Shown here: in pieces, positions 43,201-54,627 of the stretch
Numbering within the stretch: the first letter of the stretch is position 1
Layout: every line of letters starts with the position of its first letter
Source of the DNA: Trichaptum fuscoviolaceum
Taxonomy: Eukaryota > Basidiomycota > Agaricomycetes > Hymenochaetales > Trichaptaceae
Direction: 5' to 3'
Assembly: GCA_910574455.1 (NCBI GenBank)
Contig: CAJSYZ010000008.1
Location: 3,908,707-3,972,706 of the forward strand
DNA: 64,000 bases
Notes under the pieces: generated by a model
Seen by the model: the letters and a program-made list of their open reading frames with translations, nothing else
Told to the model about the DNA's origin: nothing
The model's database searches: none
Translations under genes and position numbers: made by a program

Positions 43201-44340
43201 CCTTAAATCACCAGTGCAACCCGAGGATTCAAGCACAAGTGCTTGTGTAACACCGCGTCGTGAGCGAGCACTTGTGCTTGAGGAGCGGCTGTCCGTATGT
43301 GTTTCTAGACCTGTGTGAATATCTCTAGACCTTTTGAGGATCTTGAGATATTCAAACAGGTAAGGGTGTGGGAGCCTGACAGGGTCCTCTGCCTAGTACC
43401 GGCTCAAGTACGTTTCCGTGCTCCGGGCCTCGGGGGACCCTTACTGAGCCCGCCCCCCGTTCCCTACGGCGGTGGGCGCGCGTCGTTCGCTTGTCCTTTT
43501 CTCCCACTTTCACAACCACTGTGTTGTCCCCTTCCTTTAAACTCTCTATTCTCTCCCATCTCGCTGCTGCTCTACTTGCCGGAGGATCTGAAGGCAATCG
43601 CACTCACGGCAGAGGTGTAGGAAGGCCGTAAATGTGATAGGTGCGTAACACAAATTTTAAGACTTTCAAATGGAACCAAATCTCTTGCACAACTCATAGG
43701 TACGTCGTGAACCTTCACCCTCATCTTCATTGTGATGACACCAACGATACACAGGACGCATTCCGTTCCCGTCGTTCCTCCGCTCCCCCAAATCCGAGGA
43801 CTGAAATTGCAACAATTTCAGCGCCGACAGCAAGAATCGCCACCACGCCATTCAACAAACCTGGTCAACAGTTGTACAAAGGCTCTGACACACATTATTG
43901 CAAGATATTTTCTCCCTTCCCTGGTCCACCTTGACGCAACAAACAACTACCTTGATGCTCCGCGGTCAGGGGATACAACCCTTACCAATACATCTGTCGG
44001 GCCATTGCAATCGATTGCAACACCAGCTACTGTGAGATACTAGCTACAGCAGACACTCTCACTGACACCTTCAACGCATGGATAGCGTTTGAACATATTC
44101 ATGGGTCGCTAGAAAATCTCGAGGAATGTCTGGACAAAGTTGCACGAGCACAGGCGGCCGTGAATGCTAAATGCGCTAAGGAAGCGCAGAAAGCATATTT
44201 GGCTGCGCAAGCAACATCTCAAGCAATTGAGAAGCTCATCACATTGGCTGTCGAGAACGGGACTAGGCTGCAGGTCCATCAGATACACCTCCGTACCCCA
44301 GCGCTGGTCCCAGCAGCGAGAGGTCCGAAAGCGCGCGCGG

Positions 44341-44514
44341 TATGACCCGAACATCAGCCTTGATGTGTTCCAAGCAAGGTACATGTCATACGACAACGCA
44401 AGCTTCATGCAAATACTACATGACGAGAACAAGCGGCGGCGCAAGAAGTATGGCTGGGCACGGGATGCAGCACAGAGGTACGTTGAGGCACAGCGAGACA
44501 GAATGATTCAGGCG
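44341..44514 (+). pseudogene. captured ESS2/DGCR14-like (Es2) gene fragment
   Basis: The frame reads DPNISLDVFQARY then DNASFMQILHDENKRRRKKY and GWARDAAQRYVEAQRDRM. The order LD.F...Y.S.DNASF followed by a basic K/R-rich helix and a Trp matches the conserved block of the spliceosome-associated Es2 family as I know it. Only this block is present, and upstream sequence (44109-44340) is in another frame. It ends at the hairpin at 44518. Confidence 0.6.
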
Positions 44515-44517
44515 AGA

Positions 44518-44580
44518 ATGAGCCTTTGCGTCTGTGTGCGGTGCTGATCACGAAGATCGCACACGGACGCGAAGGCTCAT
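44518..44580. repeat. inverted repeat, 23-nt arms
   Basis: Arms 44518-44540 and 44558-44580 begin/end ATGAGCCTT / AAGGCTCAT and pair along all 23 positions with two wobble-type mismatches, around a 17-nt loop. It caps the ESS2-like fragment inside element D. Confidence 0.8.
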
Positions 44581-45901
44581 CCTAGTATGCTTGTTCTCTT
44601 TTTTTTGCATTCAAATTATGTATCTTATTACTTAAATACAATCTCAAATATATATACATTTGAAACATAAAAAAACTGTGTGCAGAGAGTGAACAATATA
44701 ATTTACAGACGTTGTCGAAGATGCCCTTCGACATGTTTGTGTCCTCGAAGTTGTGTCCGGCGATTCCCGGAGCATTCATCCGAGGCATCGCCGGACACAC
44801 TTTTCTCTCAAAATTAAATCATTCTTTCGAGTTAATCTCAGGCACTTTATGCTACACAAAAGTAATAGTCTAATAGTAAATTATCACATTTATTATAGTA
44901 GCATTTATTCACTTTGTTGTTGTGTAATAAGTAAAACAGTGATAAAAAGTACTGTTCCAGCAGTATTTATTCATTTGTATATTTTTGAGGGCATTTGAGA
45001 CTTCCATTTATTGAAATATAGATTACCTCTACATTATATAGAAGTCGAAAGAAGAATCTCGCTAATAGGTAGAGTGGAAGTGGTTGAACCCGAGAGTGGT
45101 GTTTTGAATGCATCACTTCGAGTGAAACTTGTACACATATGTTCGACTCTTGGATACATTTGAGTACTTCACAACTGATTTCTTCACAACTTCTAATCTA
45201 ACACCTGATTCTAGCTCATTAGAGTCCATAGTATGGCTATGTAGCATAGCTGTATTTTTTAATCATCATTAATATATTGAAATTAGCTGCGAATCTTGAG
45301 AATTGACCCAAAAGTGCACAAAATAGCCACTATTTAAGATTGTTTCAATTTTATGTTCTTTTTTACAGCGCCGTTAGAGCTCAAAATTTTACAGCAGCTA
45401 GAGTAAAGCTCATATAATGCGACTATATTTTACTAAGGCCATCTGAGCTACGCAAGGTATAATAGAAATCAAAGCATCTGCATAAATATGCATGAATCAT
45501 GCATTTCTATTGTAGTTAAGATGTGCACCCTTTTCAGCTCATCCTGTATCCTCCACGTTTTTCTAGTACATACATTAGCATATATTATATCTCATCAAGC
45601 ACTGTGCCTGAGCTCTATTCTTGTACATAAAATTAAATGAGTATGTTATTCATATGTTTGAAGCTGTTAAGCTTCTGAGACATACCATAGATGGTAGATT
45701 CACGCGATTCTCAGGGTCGTGGCGCGCAATCTTCACGCACAAACGTCGTCGTCTTTCTCAATTTCTTCACTGTTCTTCAAGCTCTTATGGACGGCGCGCA
45801 AGACACGATGGTGCGCACCGTCAACAACTCGCTTCTCCTTCCGCAGCCACTCTGCCGCGCAGGCCATACATTTGCACTCACAAGCACAGCTTTCAAGGCC
45901 G

Positions 45902-46125
45902 CAAGTCTTACTCCTGCAACCTTCGGAACTCTTTGAACGACGAGAAGCTCAAGGACAAATTAAGCCTAATGACAAGACCAAGCTAGAGGCTGCCGTTAAC
46001 AACTCAATGGCATGTCTCAATGCCTCATAGGAAGCATCAATGATGAGAAGAAGGTAAAGGTGCTCAAGAGCAACACAAACTCCATCATGCAGAAGCTCTA
46101 CTTTGGCGTGGGCGGTGCACTATCT
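45902..46125 (+). pseudogene. captured Hsp70 C-terminal fragment, frameshifted
   Basis: Across three frames the translation follows the cytosolic Hsp70 C-terminal region: SYSCNLRNSLNDEKLKDK, then KPNDKTKLEAAVNNSMACLNAS, then (after an in-frame stop) EAS, and finally DEKKVKVLKSNTNSIMQKLY followed by Gly/Val/Ala. The corresponding Hsp70 motifs (YNLRNSL.DEKL, KLE.AV, EAS, PIMQKLYG.AGG) are all present in order. At least two frameshifts and one stop make it nonfunctional. Confidence 0.75.
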
Positions 46126-47192
46126 GCAAGCACTCATGACATCCACTTCAGGACATACAGTTGGTGGAAGGAGGCTGGATAGAGGGTGTGATGAAGTGGT
46201 TGAGGCACATTCGAGTGAAACAGGGATGGCGCTGGCATCCTCGCAGCAGCAACCCAAGTACGTCTTCATTGCATTTGGCTTGTAATAATAAAAGACAAGA
46301 CTGACAGGCCTGCTTTTCTTTGTAGGTGCGCCATAAACCAATGAGCCGTGCGTGATAGACGCTTACGAGCTCTTGCCTCCCTTACCCACCCCTCCGCCTT
46401 CCTTCCGCGCACTTCGAGTGCAACATTGCACACATCCTCATACCCCCGATATGGATGGCAATTTATGTGTGTGCTACAAAGTGCAAACAACAGGTGTTTT
46501 CTAGCAAAACAGACTAGCGCGTCTGTGCCACTTCAACAAGGCAACCGAAGCCATAGTCGCACCCGCGAGCCAGGTGGTGGACGGGTGTGCTATCACCCGC
46601 CATGTGCGCGCACGCGTGCAACGCTGCGGGCGCGTGCACTTTTCTAATTGTATTTAAATTTAAATATATTGTTACTCAAGCCTGAACCGCATTTCTATAA
46701 GATTATTAGCTGGTACTGTTGACAACTTAATAGAACTCTTTGCTTTGAGTCAGAATTAATGGTGTGCCTCAGTTATAAGTCAGAGTGAAAAGCTAAAATA
46801 TATCATATTAAAATGCTATATCTAAGGGTACATGATGATAGAACAAGAAAAAAGGAGTCCGTAGGTACCAAATTCATATTATTTGAAGGCCTGCGCAGCA
46901 AGATATGCGATGGCGGCACTCAAAGGGGCGGGACAGCGGGCGGGATAGAGCGACGCGCGCGCGAGGAGGGAACGGGCTATCGGATCACCGGTAAGACACT
47001 GTTACCGGTGACCCTAGGGCCCTGGACCCTTACCTGTGTGAATAGCTCGAGATCCTCAAAAGGTCTAGAGATATTCACACAGGTCTTCAAACACATACGC
47101 ACGGCCACTCCTCAAGCACATGTGCTCGCCCACGACGCGGTGTTGCACGAGCACTTGTGCTTGATTCCTAGGGTTGCCCAGGTGCCTTAAAT

Positions 47193-47573
47193 GGACTGAA
47201 GGGTTGCTATGCCTGTCTGAAATCTACTGATATGTTGCTATGCCTGTCTGAAATCAACTGATGGCCTGAACACACTGAAATAAGCCAATTTTCAGGACAC
47301 ACTCGGTACGTCAGTACATCAGGAGGTCAGTCAAGCATAAGTAAAGACTAAGTACAAGCATGTACAATTCAAATGTCATAGTAAGTACAAATCAGTACAC
47401 CAGTAATTCAGTACGCCAGTATTGTAGGCTGCGCGCTGCTTTCCTCTCGCCTTCGCTGATAAGGATGTTCATGCTTTTCGTTGTTGGCTGAGCGACTCAA
47501 GCACATTTGCCTTGAGCGATTCGAGAATTGTCCGACTTCCGCCCAAGTGGCATCTTCTTCCTGACGCCTGAAA
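47193..47573. other. short flank between elements D and E
   Basis: A 30-bp near-tandem repeat (GTTGCTATGCCTGTCTGAAAT) occurs twice near 47203-47255, then repeated GTACA/CAGTAC motifs around 47315-47420. Minus-strand sequence at 47410-47570 may be the tail of the gene interrupted by element E, but no model is secure. Confidence 0.45.
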
Positions 47574-47581
47574 CAATTGTC

Positions 47582-49154
47582 TAGAGCATGACACGGGTGC
47601 AGGTCATCCGTGGGTACCTGCAGGTACCTGCGCTCAAATACCTGCGGTTCCAGGTGCACCTGTGCGCAGGTACCTGGTTCCCACGGTTACCTGCAGGTCC
47701 AGGTTTGGATTTTTTTTGTCCAGGTACCTGACTGGGTACCTGCAGGTACCCGGTAAATCACGTGCACTCACTTTGTGTGCCACGGACGCAACGATGTACC
47801 ATTACTTTGCCAACATTCTACTCGACATTTACTACTTCTGAGGTACTTCGAAGCTCCCTATGGAAGTTAAACTCTACTCGCGACCTCGCCGACGACCACG
47901 GCAACCTCGAGCCCGAAGACCGCCTCCTCGCCAACTTGCGCGCTCGTCTGCGACTTCGCGCCCTCTGCGCTAAGAAACTGCCTGCAAGTCCTTCGCAGTC
48001 GCCCACAAGTTTAAGCGTGGCCGCGAGCTCAGTGATGCCGTTGCACGTCTTCGCATCACACTCATGCGACCGACCTGGCCGAGGATCGCCCATCACTCCT
48101 TCGCACGCACAGTCGTCGTTTGTCCCAACCTCTTCCAGCTCGACATCTCGCTGTATGGCCGCTGTGTGTCTGGGCAACAGGCGGAGGACGCCGTTGACGC
48201 AGCGCGCATGTGCAAGACGGTCCCATCATTTGATGTCACCGTCTTGGCCTTATTACGCTCTGGACCGCGGATTTGTGCGTTGAAACTCGCCAATTGGACC
48301 GACAACGAGCATATGACGATACTTCCTTCCATACACACCTGCGATCGCTTACGGGAATTCAAGGTCGAAAACCTCTTATCGTCACCTCTTGCTTTCAGCC
48401 AGCTTCCGACAGGCATCGAACACCTGGCCTTCTCAGTTGTCTGGGTTGCTGCTCCGCGCGTAACGATCAACAGGTGTGAAGGAACTGGAGAAACTGGCAG
48501 CGGTTACGGTTCAGTGTTGGGATGAAGGCGAGAAGCACCCTATGTTACCATGTCTGAAGATCGCCTGTGCTATGACAGGAGCAGTATTCCGGGGCACAGG
48601 GAATGTACATCATTCTCGTGCAATGGTCGTGAGTGGTTCTTGTTATTCTCATGTTGTTGATAATACCTTACTCATTGACTTGCAGCGTGGCGATCCTCTC
48701 ACTATCACCATGTTCCTTCGCTTCAGGAGCCTGCGAACTTGCGCACTAGGCTTTACTTCGCGGTCGACGCGGTCGACGCCTGCGCCTATGCCTTACCGCG
48801 CTGTCAATGCGGTTGACGCCTGTAGGCACCTCGTCACAACCGCACACAATCTGATGAGGATGCAAACACCTTGCCTTGCTGGACGACGTGGCTTGTTCGA
48901 AGCTCGGGCCACGCAGGACTCCTCAGAAACACAGATGGTATGTTCTTCAAATACTTTATCTTATTATTACATTACTTACTGTTATTACCTGCAGGTACTA
49001 TCAGGTACCTGCAATACCTGCAGGTAACGGGTCCAGGTAGACCCGGATCCGTTTCCCACGGATCCGGGTCGGATCCAGGTATCAGTTTTTTTGCGCAGGT
49101 ACCTGCGCTTCACGGATCCGGGTGCACCTGCGGGTGCACCCGTGTCATGCTCTA
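47582..49154. mobile_element. element E: hAT-type transposon carrying an F-box/LRR-like gene piece
   Basis: Exact 8-bp TSD CAATTGTC at 47574-47581 and 49155-49162. Ends TAGAGCATGACACGGGTGCA on both sides, inverted. Subterminal regions (47600-47760 and 48990-49140) are packed with palindromic CAGGTACCTGCAGG-type and GGATCCG units. The start TAGAG and 8-bp TSD are typical of hAT. No transposase. The 1.2-kb interior is coding-like host sequence. Confidence 0.9.
47850..48960 (+). pseudogene. captured host gene piece, F-box/LRR-type
   Basis: The reading NSTRDLADDHGNLEPEDRLLANL (about 47870-47945) leads, with a frame change, to ARTVVVCPNLFQLDISLYGR and then ICALKLANW...RLREFKVENLLSS (48100-48400), the Leu-rich rhythm of fungal F-box-associated leucine-rich repeats. 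A GT..AG intron is visible at about 48629-48685 (donor GTGAGT, acceptor TTGCAG), followed by LTITMFLRFRSLRTCALGF. Intron retention argues for DNA-level capture. Donor gene not identified. Confidence 0.5.
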
Positions 49155-49162
49155 CAATTGTC

Positions 49163-49485
49163 AAACATAAATTCCAGAGTTCTTACTACGGGTTTTCGGA
49201 GGACTCGGACATACTATTTTCAATCTGTTCCGAAAGCAATTTCTCTCTTGTCCGATTGCGCACGTTCTGATCATTTTCCCTCAAGGTCCATGTTCTTGAA
49301 TTACCCTCCACCTTGAATGGTCCGCCGTAGCCGCTCGTGTCAATTCTCGTCACCGCAACCTATCGATCTAGCTCTGCTTCTACATCCTTGAGAAGCAGAT
49401 TGCCTCCGATGGGAAGTGGGGGTAGATCTCGGTCTGGCAGTTGTTTGTTCAATAGGGAATCTTGGTCTGACGCCAGAACGATCGG
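49163..49485 (-). pseudogene. remnant of an unidentified gene between element E and the LTR
   Basis: Minus-strand reading PIVLASDQDSLLNKQLPDRD..LPIGGNLLLKDVEAELDR (49485-49360), then after a stop another protein-like stretch (SGYGGPFKVEG, RTWTLREN). Both ends are cut by transposons. Not recognised. Confidence 0.35.
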
Positions 49486-50030
49486 TGTTACGTTCACGGC
49501 TTCGGAAGACTTATCACGGAAATGATAAGTGACAAAAGCGTTGTTTGTGAACAAACAAGTGGTGAGATAAGAGTGGGCGCTTTAACGAGGCTCTCTTAAG
49601 CTCGGAAGTCGTGGGTGAACAGAGTCTTTGGCACGATGGTGTGAAAGACTATAGGAGGATTGACTTAAGTGTCATCCGAAGGCCTATGTACAGGGGTTTA
49701 TATACTACAGAGGGAGAAACATAAATAGAACGCGCTTCTGGGGCTAACTGGGGCTAACTGGGGCTAACTGGGGCTAACTGGGGCTAACTGGGGCTAACTG
49801 TGAAACAGGGGAAATGGGGCTAACTGGGGCTACGTAGGGCTAACTGGGGCTATGGTAAAGCGAAGGGGCAATGTAAACAAAGAGACAGTAAAAGGGGGCT
49901 ACCTGGGGCACCGAAGGTTAAAGGTAAAAAGGTTAAATGGTAAAGTCCGAGGGACAAAGACAAGCGTAGCCTAATCGGGTTACGTGAGGTAAACAAAGGT
50001 AAACATGGTCCGTATGCTTGATGCATAACA
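49486..50030 (-). repeat. probable LTR (TGTTA...TAACA), 545 bp
   Basis: Begins TGTTACGTTC and ends GCATAACA, the inverted TGTTA/TAACA termini typical of LTRs. It lies downstream of minus-strand gag-like ORFs, with a purine-rich stretch (AGAGACAGGG on the minus strand) directly inside it, as for a 3' LTR with PPT. The partner LTR would be beyond the window, so this cannot be verified here. It contains the 10-bp tandem array at about 49740. Confidence 0.5.
49741..49800. repeat. 10-bp tandem repeat (GGGGCTAACT)n
   Basis: Six uninterrupted copies, followed by scattered GGGGCTAACT/GGGGCTACG variants until about 49855. It lies inside the putative LTR. Confidence 0.95.
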
Positions 50031-50276
50031 GTACCCTGTCTCTAAGCTTGAAATTCCGTAGTAGCAAGACATTGCGAATGCGGGAATTTCAAAGACAAAT
50101 ACAATGCTTATAGGATCAAGTTAAGATCAATAATGGATGAAGCATGAGAGAGATAGAGATAGAAATCGAATGCTATAGGGTCAAATTAAGACCAATAATA
50201 AGAAAAGCAAACGAATAAGTAGACCATCAAGAGAAATGAAAATCGGAAGGTAAGGCTGCTGCAATAGCAAGCCAGT

Positions 50277-51634
50277 CTATGCCGGGTTGAGGGTCAGGTC
50301 GATGGAGTGGAGGAGAGGGACGTTCGTCCGGTCGAGGTGTATGTACGACATAAGGGGGTGAAACCGGGGTTGGAGGTTGCTGAGGCTCCGAAGGCTGTTG
50401 AGGCGCGTTTTGAACATCAAACTCGTTCCGTTTTGCTGGATCGAAGATAGGCATGTTCTCTTGATCATGGTAGGCGGTGGGAAACTTGGGTGGGGGTAGA
50501 GCAATTGGTGATGGGGGAGGGAGGGGTACCAGGTCGCAAACCGAGGAGGTTCTTCAAGGTGTCCATCGTCTAGAGTGTAAGCCAGTAAACGTTCAAATTC
50601 ATACTCCGTGAACTCATCAGCTAGTTGTCCCATCATCACTTGATTCAGTCGACAAATGATCACTTGAACAAAGCGAAAGTTGAATCGCTTATGTCCGCCG
50701 CGATGCTGGTCAATGTAGTCTTGCAATTGGGCGAGTAGTTCATGCATGACGTTGAGAGTGTAGACTGAGTGGTGAAAGGGGCGCTGAGTCGAGTCAAGGA
50801 CATATGGTAAGAGTCCGCTGTGGAGGAGTGTGGCTGAGTACTGTTGACGAGTGGGTTCCGTGAGGGTAAACGCCTGATTGGGGAGGAGGGATTCGGTAGG
50901 GCAACGAGGAGGAGGAGGACTATTCTCCTTCGCGAGGGTTCCGCGCCGGGTTCGGATGGGCGGCATGGTGAAGGGGACAGTACAAGCAGCACTCACAAGT
51001 ACAGAAGGGGTCTCCTGGGTAGGGTGCGAAGTGAGCGTGCAAAGATCCCTTGTGGCAAATTCTCCGGGTGATGTAGGGCGTGTACGGAAGGTCAAGGACG
51101 ATTTTGAGACCGAGTAAGAGAGGGGGGGCGTGCTCTGGGTTGAAGAAAGTGTGCCTAAGCACTAACTTCACGAGTTCCGGGAAGGGTGAGCAACGTCGAA
51201 GTCGCTCAACGTTAACGTGGGGGGTGAGCTTCGGATCGAACAGATAGTGTTGTACCAAATCAACAGGACCGAGAGGGCCGTACTGGGGGTGAGTGGGGCG
51301 TGGGCTTGGTGGAGGTGAGGGGTACTGGAGGGGTCCGGTGACAGTGTTGTGTCGGAGGAGGTAAGTGGTGGGCCAGTCGTCGGCGTTCCAACCGGGTTCG
51401 TCGGCCGGGAGGGACCAAAGATTGGAACCAAATTCCGAGTCGGCTGGTCCAGGCTGGAGTTCTTCTTCTTCTTCTTCGTCAAGGAAATCAAATTTTAAGG
51501 GGGAGGGATAGAAAAAGGGGGCAGTGGCTGCGAGACGTTGTTCAGGTGTTTCGGAAGGCGGTAGTTGATAAGTTGGGATGGGAGTGTTAAAATTGAAAGG
51601 CATAGAAGGTAAAGGAATAGTTCTGGGTCCAGTC
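50277..51634 (-). CDS. gag-like ORFs of a non-autonomous LTR-type element, 3' part
   Basis: Two overlapping minus-strand frames. Frame 1 (to 50920): Pro-rich N-part, acidic run (LDEEEEEELQ), then a folded part with LRRCSPFPELVKLVLRHTFF and a Cys/His cluster CTCECCLYCPLHH that could bind zinc. Frame 2 (from the ATG near 50966 to 50277): helix-rich region with LNVMHELLAQLQDYIDQH and FEFERLLAY-like stretches. No protease, RT or integrase motif is seen between here and the LTR-like sequence at 50030. With the foldback element removed, the Pro-rich frame continues in phase from the sequence right of 63376. Identity as Gag is inferred from position and composition only. Confidence 0.4.
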
Positions 51635-53484
51635 CTGCCAGTTAGTTCATTGAATGAAACACAGTGTTTGCTGAATGTACTGGAGATACTCATTGAATGA
51701 GATTACAGCCATTACTACATGATATAGAGCATCTGATTGAATGAAGTACAGCGTTGCTGTAAACCATCCTCTGCATTTACTCTCAGCAAATGCTGGTTGA
51801 AGCAGTGTAGGGTGAATCAGCCTTGCTGTACATTGATTCAGGGGATGCAGACCTAGGAAATACTAGGCATACAATACCAATTGGGATTATAGCACTGGAT
51901 AATAGAATAATGCATTGCATACCCACCGCTTTTTTAGGTTAATTATAGCATTCAGGTACTGTTGATTGATAGCATGCTGTAATAAATCAGAATTTCATAA
52001 TTTCCATCTATTTTGAGATATGAGGCACACCAGGGTCCAGGACCCTGAGGTCTGGCAGGTTCCAGGTCACTTGGTGCCGCTTTAGAGGAGGCCGTGGGAA
52101 TAAACTCAAATTAACCTTTGCAGGTGCTACAGGCCTTCTAAAATAGCACGAAAATAACCAAAAAATCAGAAAATATTCCTGGACACTGCCGCTTCGCCCT
52201 AGCGTGGGAACTACGCTTCTGAGCGACCATATTAGGGTACCAGTGTGCTCTGGGCCCTCCTGGGCCCTTCCTAAAGCGGTAAAAATCATCATAAAATAGA
52301 TAATTATATTCATTTGCACCTGCATATATGCAGGCTTCTCCTGGGCTTACCAGCAGCAGATAAAATATGCTAAAATCGGATTATATTAGTAGAAGTATAT
52401 TGAACATGATCTGGATAGCTAAATAAGGTAATACTAGCTGGGAACATGTATAGAACAGCAGAACATGTTCTATTTTTAATACATAACATATGGGGCCCAT
52501 TGCACCACAATGGGATACCTCCGGGATGCAAATTTTGATGGGATTCCAATGGGACATACTAGAAGAGCTGAAACGGGCTTTCACGGCGCTAAAATATGCA
52601 TTTTTCATATTGTTACAAATTATTCTTTTATTTAAATGTTATTTTTGTTACAGCACTTCTACTGCACGTAAAGGCATGTATAAATAGTCGAAATGGTACC
52701 AGACGATGAGGAGAACAATAATATGAGCTTAGAATAGCAACGCGGGGGCTATATATAGCTCTGTCACACTAACAATTTTCGGAGAGCATGCAATTATTGG
52801 TAGTCATTTATATGCATGTATGTACACTGTGTTTATGTTCTGATAGCTTTAAATAGTTCTCTATATATATATCTCATGCTGTACGAGGTTTCGCAGCAAT
52901 CGGAGCTTATTTCAAATTAATATAAGGCATACAAGTTTCGAAAAGATGGGTCAATTTTGATTTATTGGGAGGGTTATGGGTCAGGCACATAGTGCCAAAC
53001 ATTCACTATGAGTATCCTAAACACATATTTTATCTGCTGCTGGTAAGCCCAGGAGAAGCCTGCATATATGCAGGTGCAAATGAATATAATTATCTATTTT
53101 ATGATGATTTTTACCGCTTTAGGAAGGGCCCAGGAGGGCCCAGAGCACACTGGTACCCTAATATGGTCGCTCAGAAGCGTAGTTCCCACGCTAGGGCGAA
53201 GCGGCAGTGTCCAGGAATATTTTCTGATTTTTTGGTTATTTTCGTGCTATTTTAGAAGGCCTGTAGCACCTGCAAAGGTTAATTTGAGTTTATTCCCACG
53301 GCCTCCTCTAAAGCGGCACCAAGTGACCTGAACCTGCCAGACCTCAGGGTCCTGGACCCTGGTGTGCCTCATATCTCAAAATAGATGGAAATTATGAAAT
53401 TCTGATTTATTACAGCATGCTATCAATCAACAGTACCTGAATGCTATAATTAACCTGAAAAAGCGGTGGGTATGCAATGCATTA

Positions 53485-53659
53485 CACCTGCTCTGCCCAG
53501 CCAACGCTATCTCTAGAGATAGGCTCCTAGGGCCCAGGAGCCTATCTCTAGAGATAGCGTTGGCACTATTTCTCTAAGCTAGCGGTAATCCGAGCATTAA
53601 TTTGACTCGGATGACCGTAGCCAACGGTGGCCACCGGTAACGCGTCACCACGTTACCGG
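53485..53659 (+). repeat. left TIR of the KDZ element
   Basis: Starts CACCTGCTCTGCCCAGCC. The palindrome at 53501-53563 (CCAACGCTATCTCTAGAG ... inverse) could extrude as a hairpin. It is followed by repeated GGTGGCCACCGG-type motifs. Confidence 0.93.
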
Positions 53660-54627
53660 TGGCCACGGTTACTGGAGTGACCGAGGCCGGGTGCCTGGCA
53701 GGACCCTTGATATGGATCGGAGCCAGGCCCGCACGCCCAGGGTCCAGTCTCGCCGCTATCCGCAGCGAGCAAGAGTCCGTGCTCGCTGTTGCGGACAGCG
53801 AGCAAGGCTATCTCTCTCAATTTTGATGCGATGAAGCTCGCTCTTTCACTTTTGTTTATTAATTTTCTTGTACAGTATTATAGCTCTGTAAATAAACTAA
53901 TATTCAGATGAGCTTGTGTAACGGAGCATAGGTCCACGAGGACCATTCCCACGGAGCGTGCGCGTGTGCCAGTGTCCCTATTCTGAGACAAGTTCACACG
54001 CGATTATAACTTGGTTTCATTGCTTCCTCGACATCTCGGAGCCTTTTCCTTCTTCTTCCTGAACTATGATGTAGTCCTAAGACAATCCTTCATTGGATTG
54101 TCTCAGATATATATATTGTATGAATGGAGTGTTCATAAACTCCGTATAATCGTCTCGCATGTATTTGATTAGTTTAGTATGTCTTTGACCCGCATAGCAC
54201 CTGTAGTTGCTCTCATGTATCTAAAGTGCAGTTTGTAGTACAGAATCCCTTGCAACAAGTTAATGCCTATTAATCTACTCGTCGTCCTTGTTCTATTCTA
54301 GCTTTTCTCCTCAAGAAACTCGCCCTTTACGAATTACAGCAATTAACTTGCACCGAAAGCTTGTGATTCGGGCCGGAATTGAAAGCACGTGAAGCGCAAA
54401 GCGAAGACAGTCCGGACATGAGATTGGCACGCACCCTTGCCTTCAACTAACTATGTCTCTCTGCTTTCCTCGACTTAGCTTCTGGTAATCCTATTGTCGT
54501 TGAAGATGAAGCACTGTCTGGCAATGTGGCAGCAAAAGCCAACACATCAGCCCTACAAGATGGCTAGTCCGGGTCAACAAGAGTTCAGTATGCCAGAGGC
54601 CTGCGTCCGCCCTAGAACTCTCACAAG
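53660..54627 (+). promoter_or_regulatory. 5' region of the KDZ transposase gene
   Basis: About 970 bp without a gene. It contains AGCGAGCA repeats near 53763-53810 (also found inverted near 62915), then AT-rich, pyrimidine-rich sequence towards the first ATG. Presumably the promoter and 5' UTR; no defined element. Confidence 0.45.

Larger units (their letters stand above)
43209..47184. mobile_element. element D: 4-kb non-autonomous TIR transposon, KDZ-like ends, with host-gene fragments
   Basis: Exact 8-bp TSD CCTTAAAT at 43201-43208 and 47185-47192. Ends CACCAGTGCAACCC and, inverted, CACCTGGGCAACCC start TIRs of about 165 bp (43209-43375 and 47020-47184) that include AAGCACAAGTGCTT-type hairpins and a TATCTCTAGA motif. 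The KDZ element at 53485 also starts CACCTG, has an 8-bp TSD and carries CTATCTCTAGAGATAG subterminally, so D may be mobilised by a KDZ transposase. The interior has no transposase but holds ESS2-like and Hsp70-like fragments. Confidence 0.87.

Noticed and set aside
49741..49855. (GGGGCTAACT)n as interstitial telomere repeat
   Set aside because: The unit is 10 bp and does not contain TTAGGG or CCCTAA; it fits a local minisatellite inside an LTR-like sequence.
52008..53331. Identical 87-105 codon ORFs on opposite strands
   Set aside because: They are the inverted arms of element C; AT-rich noncoding sequence separates them and no start context or domain supports them.
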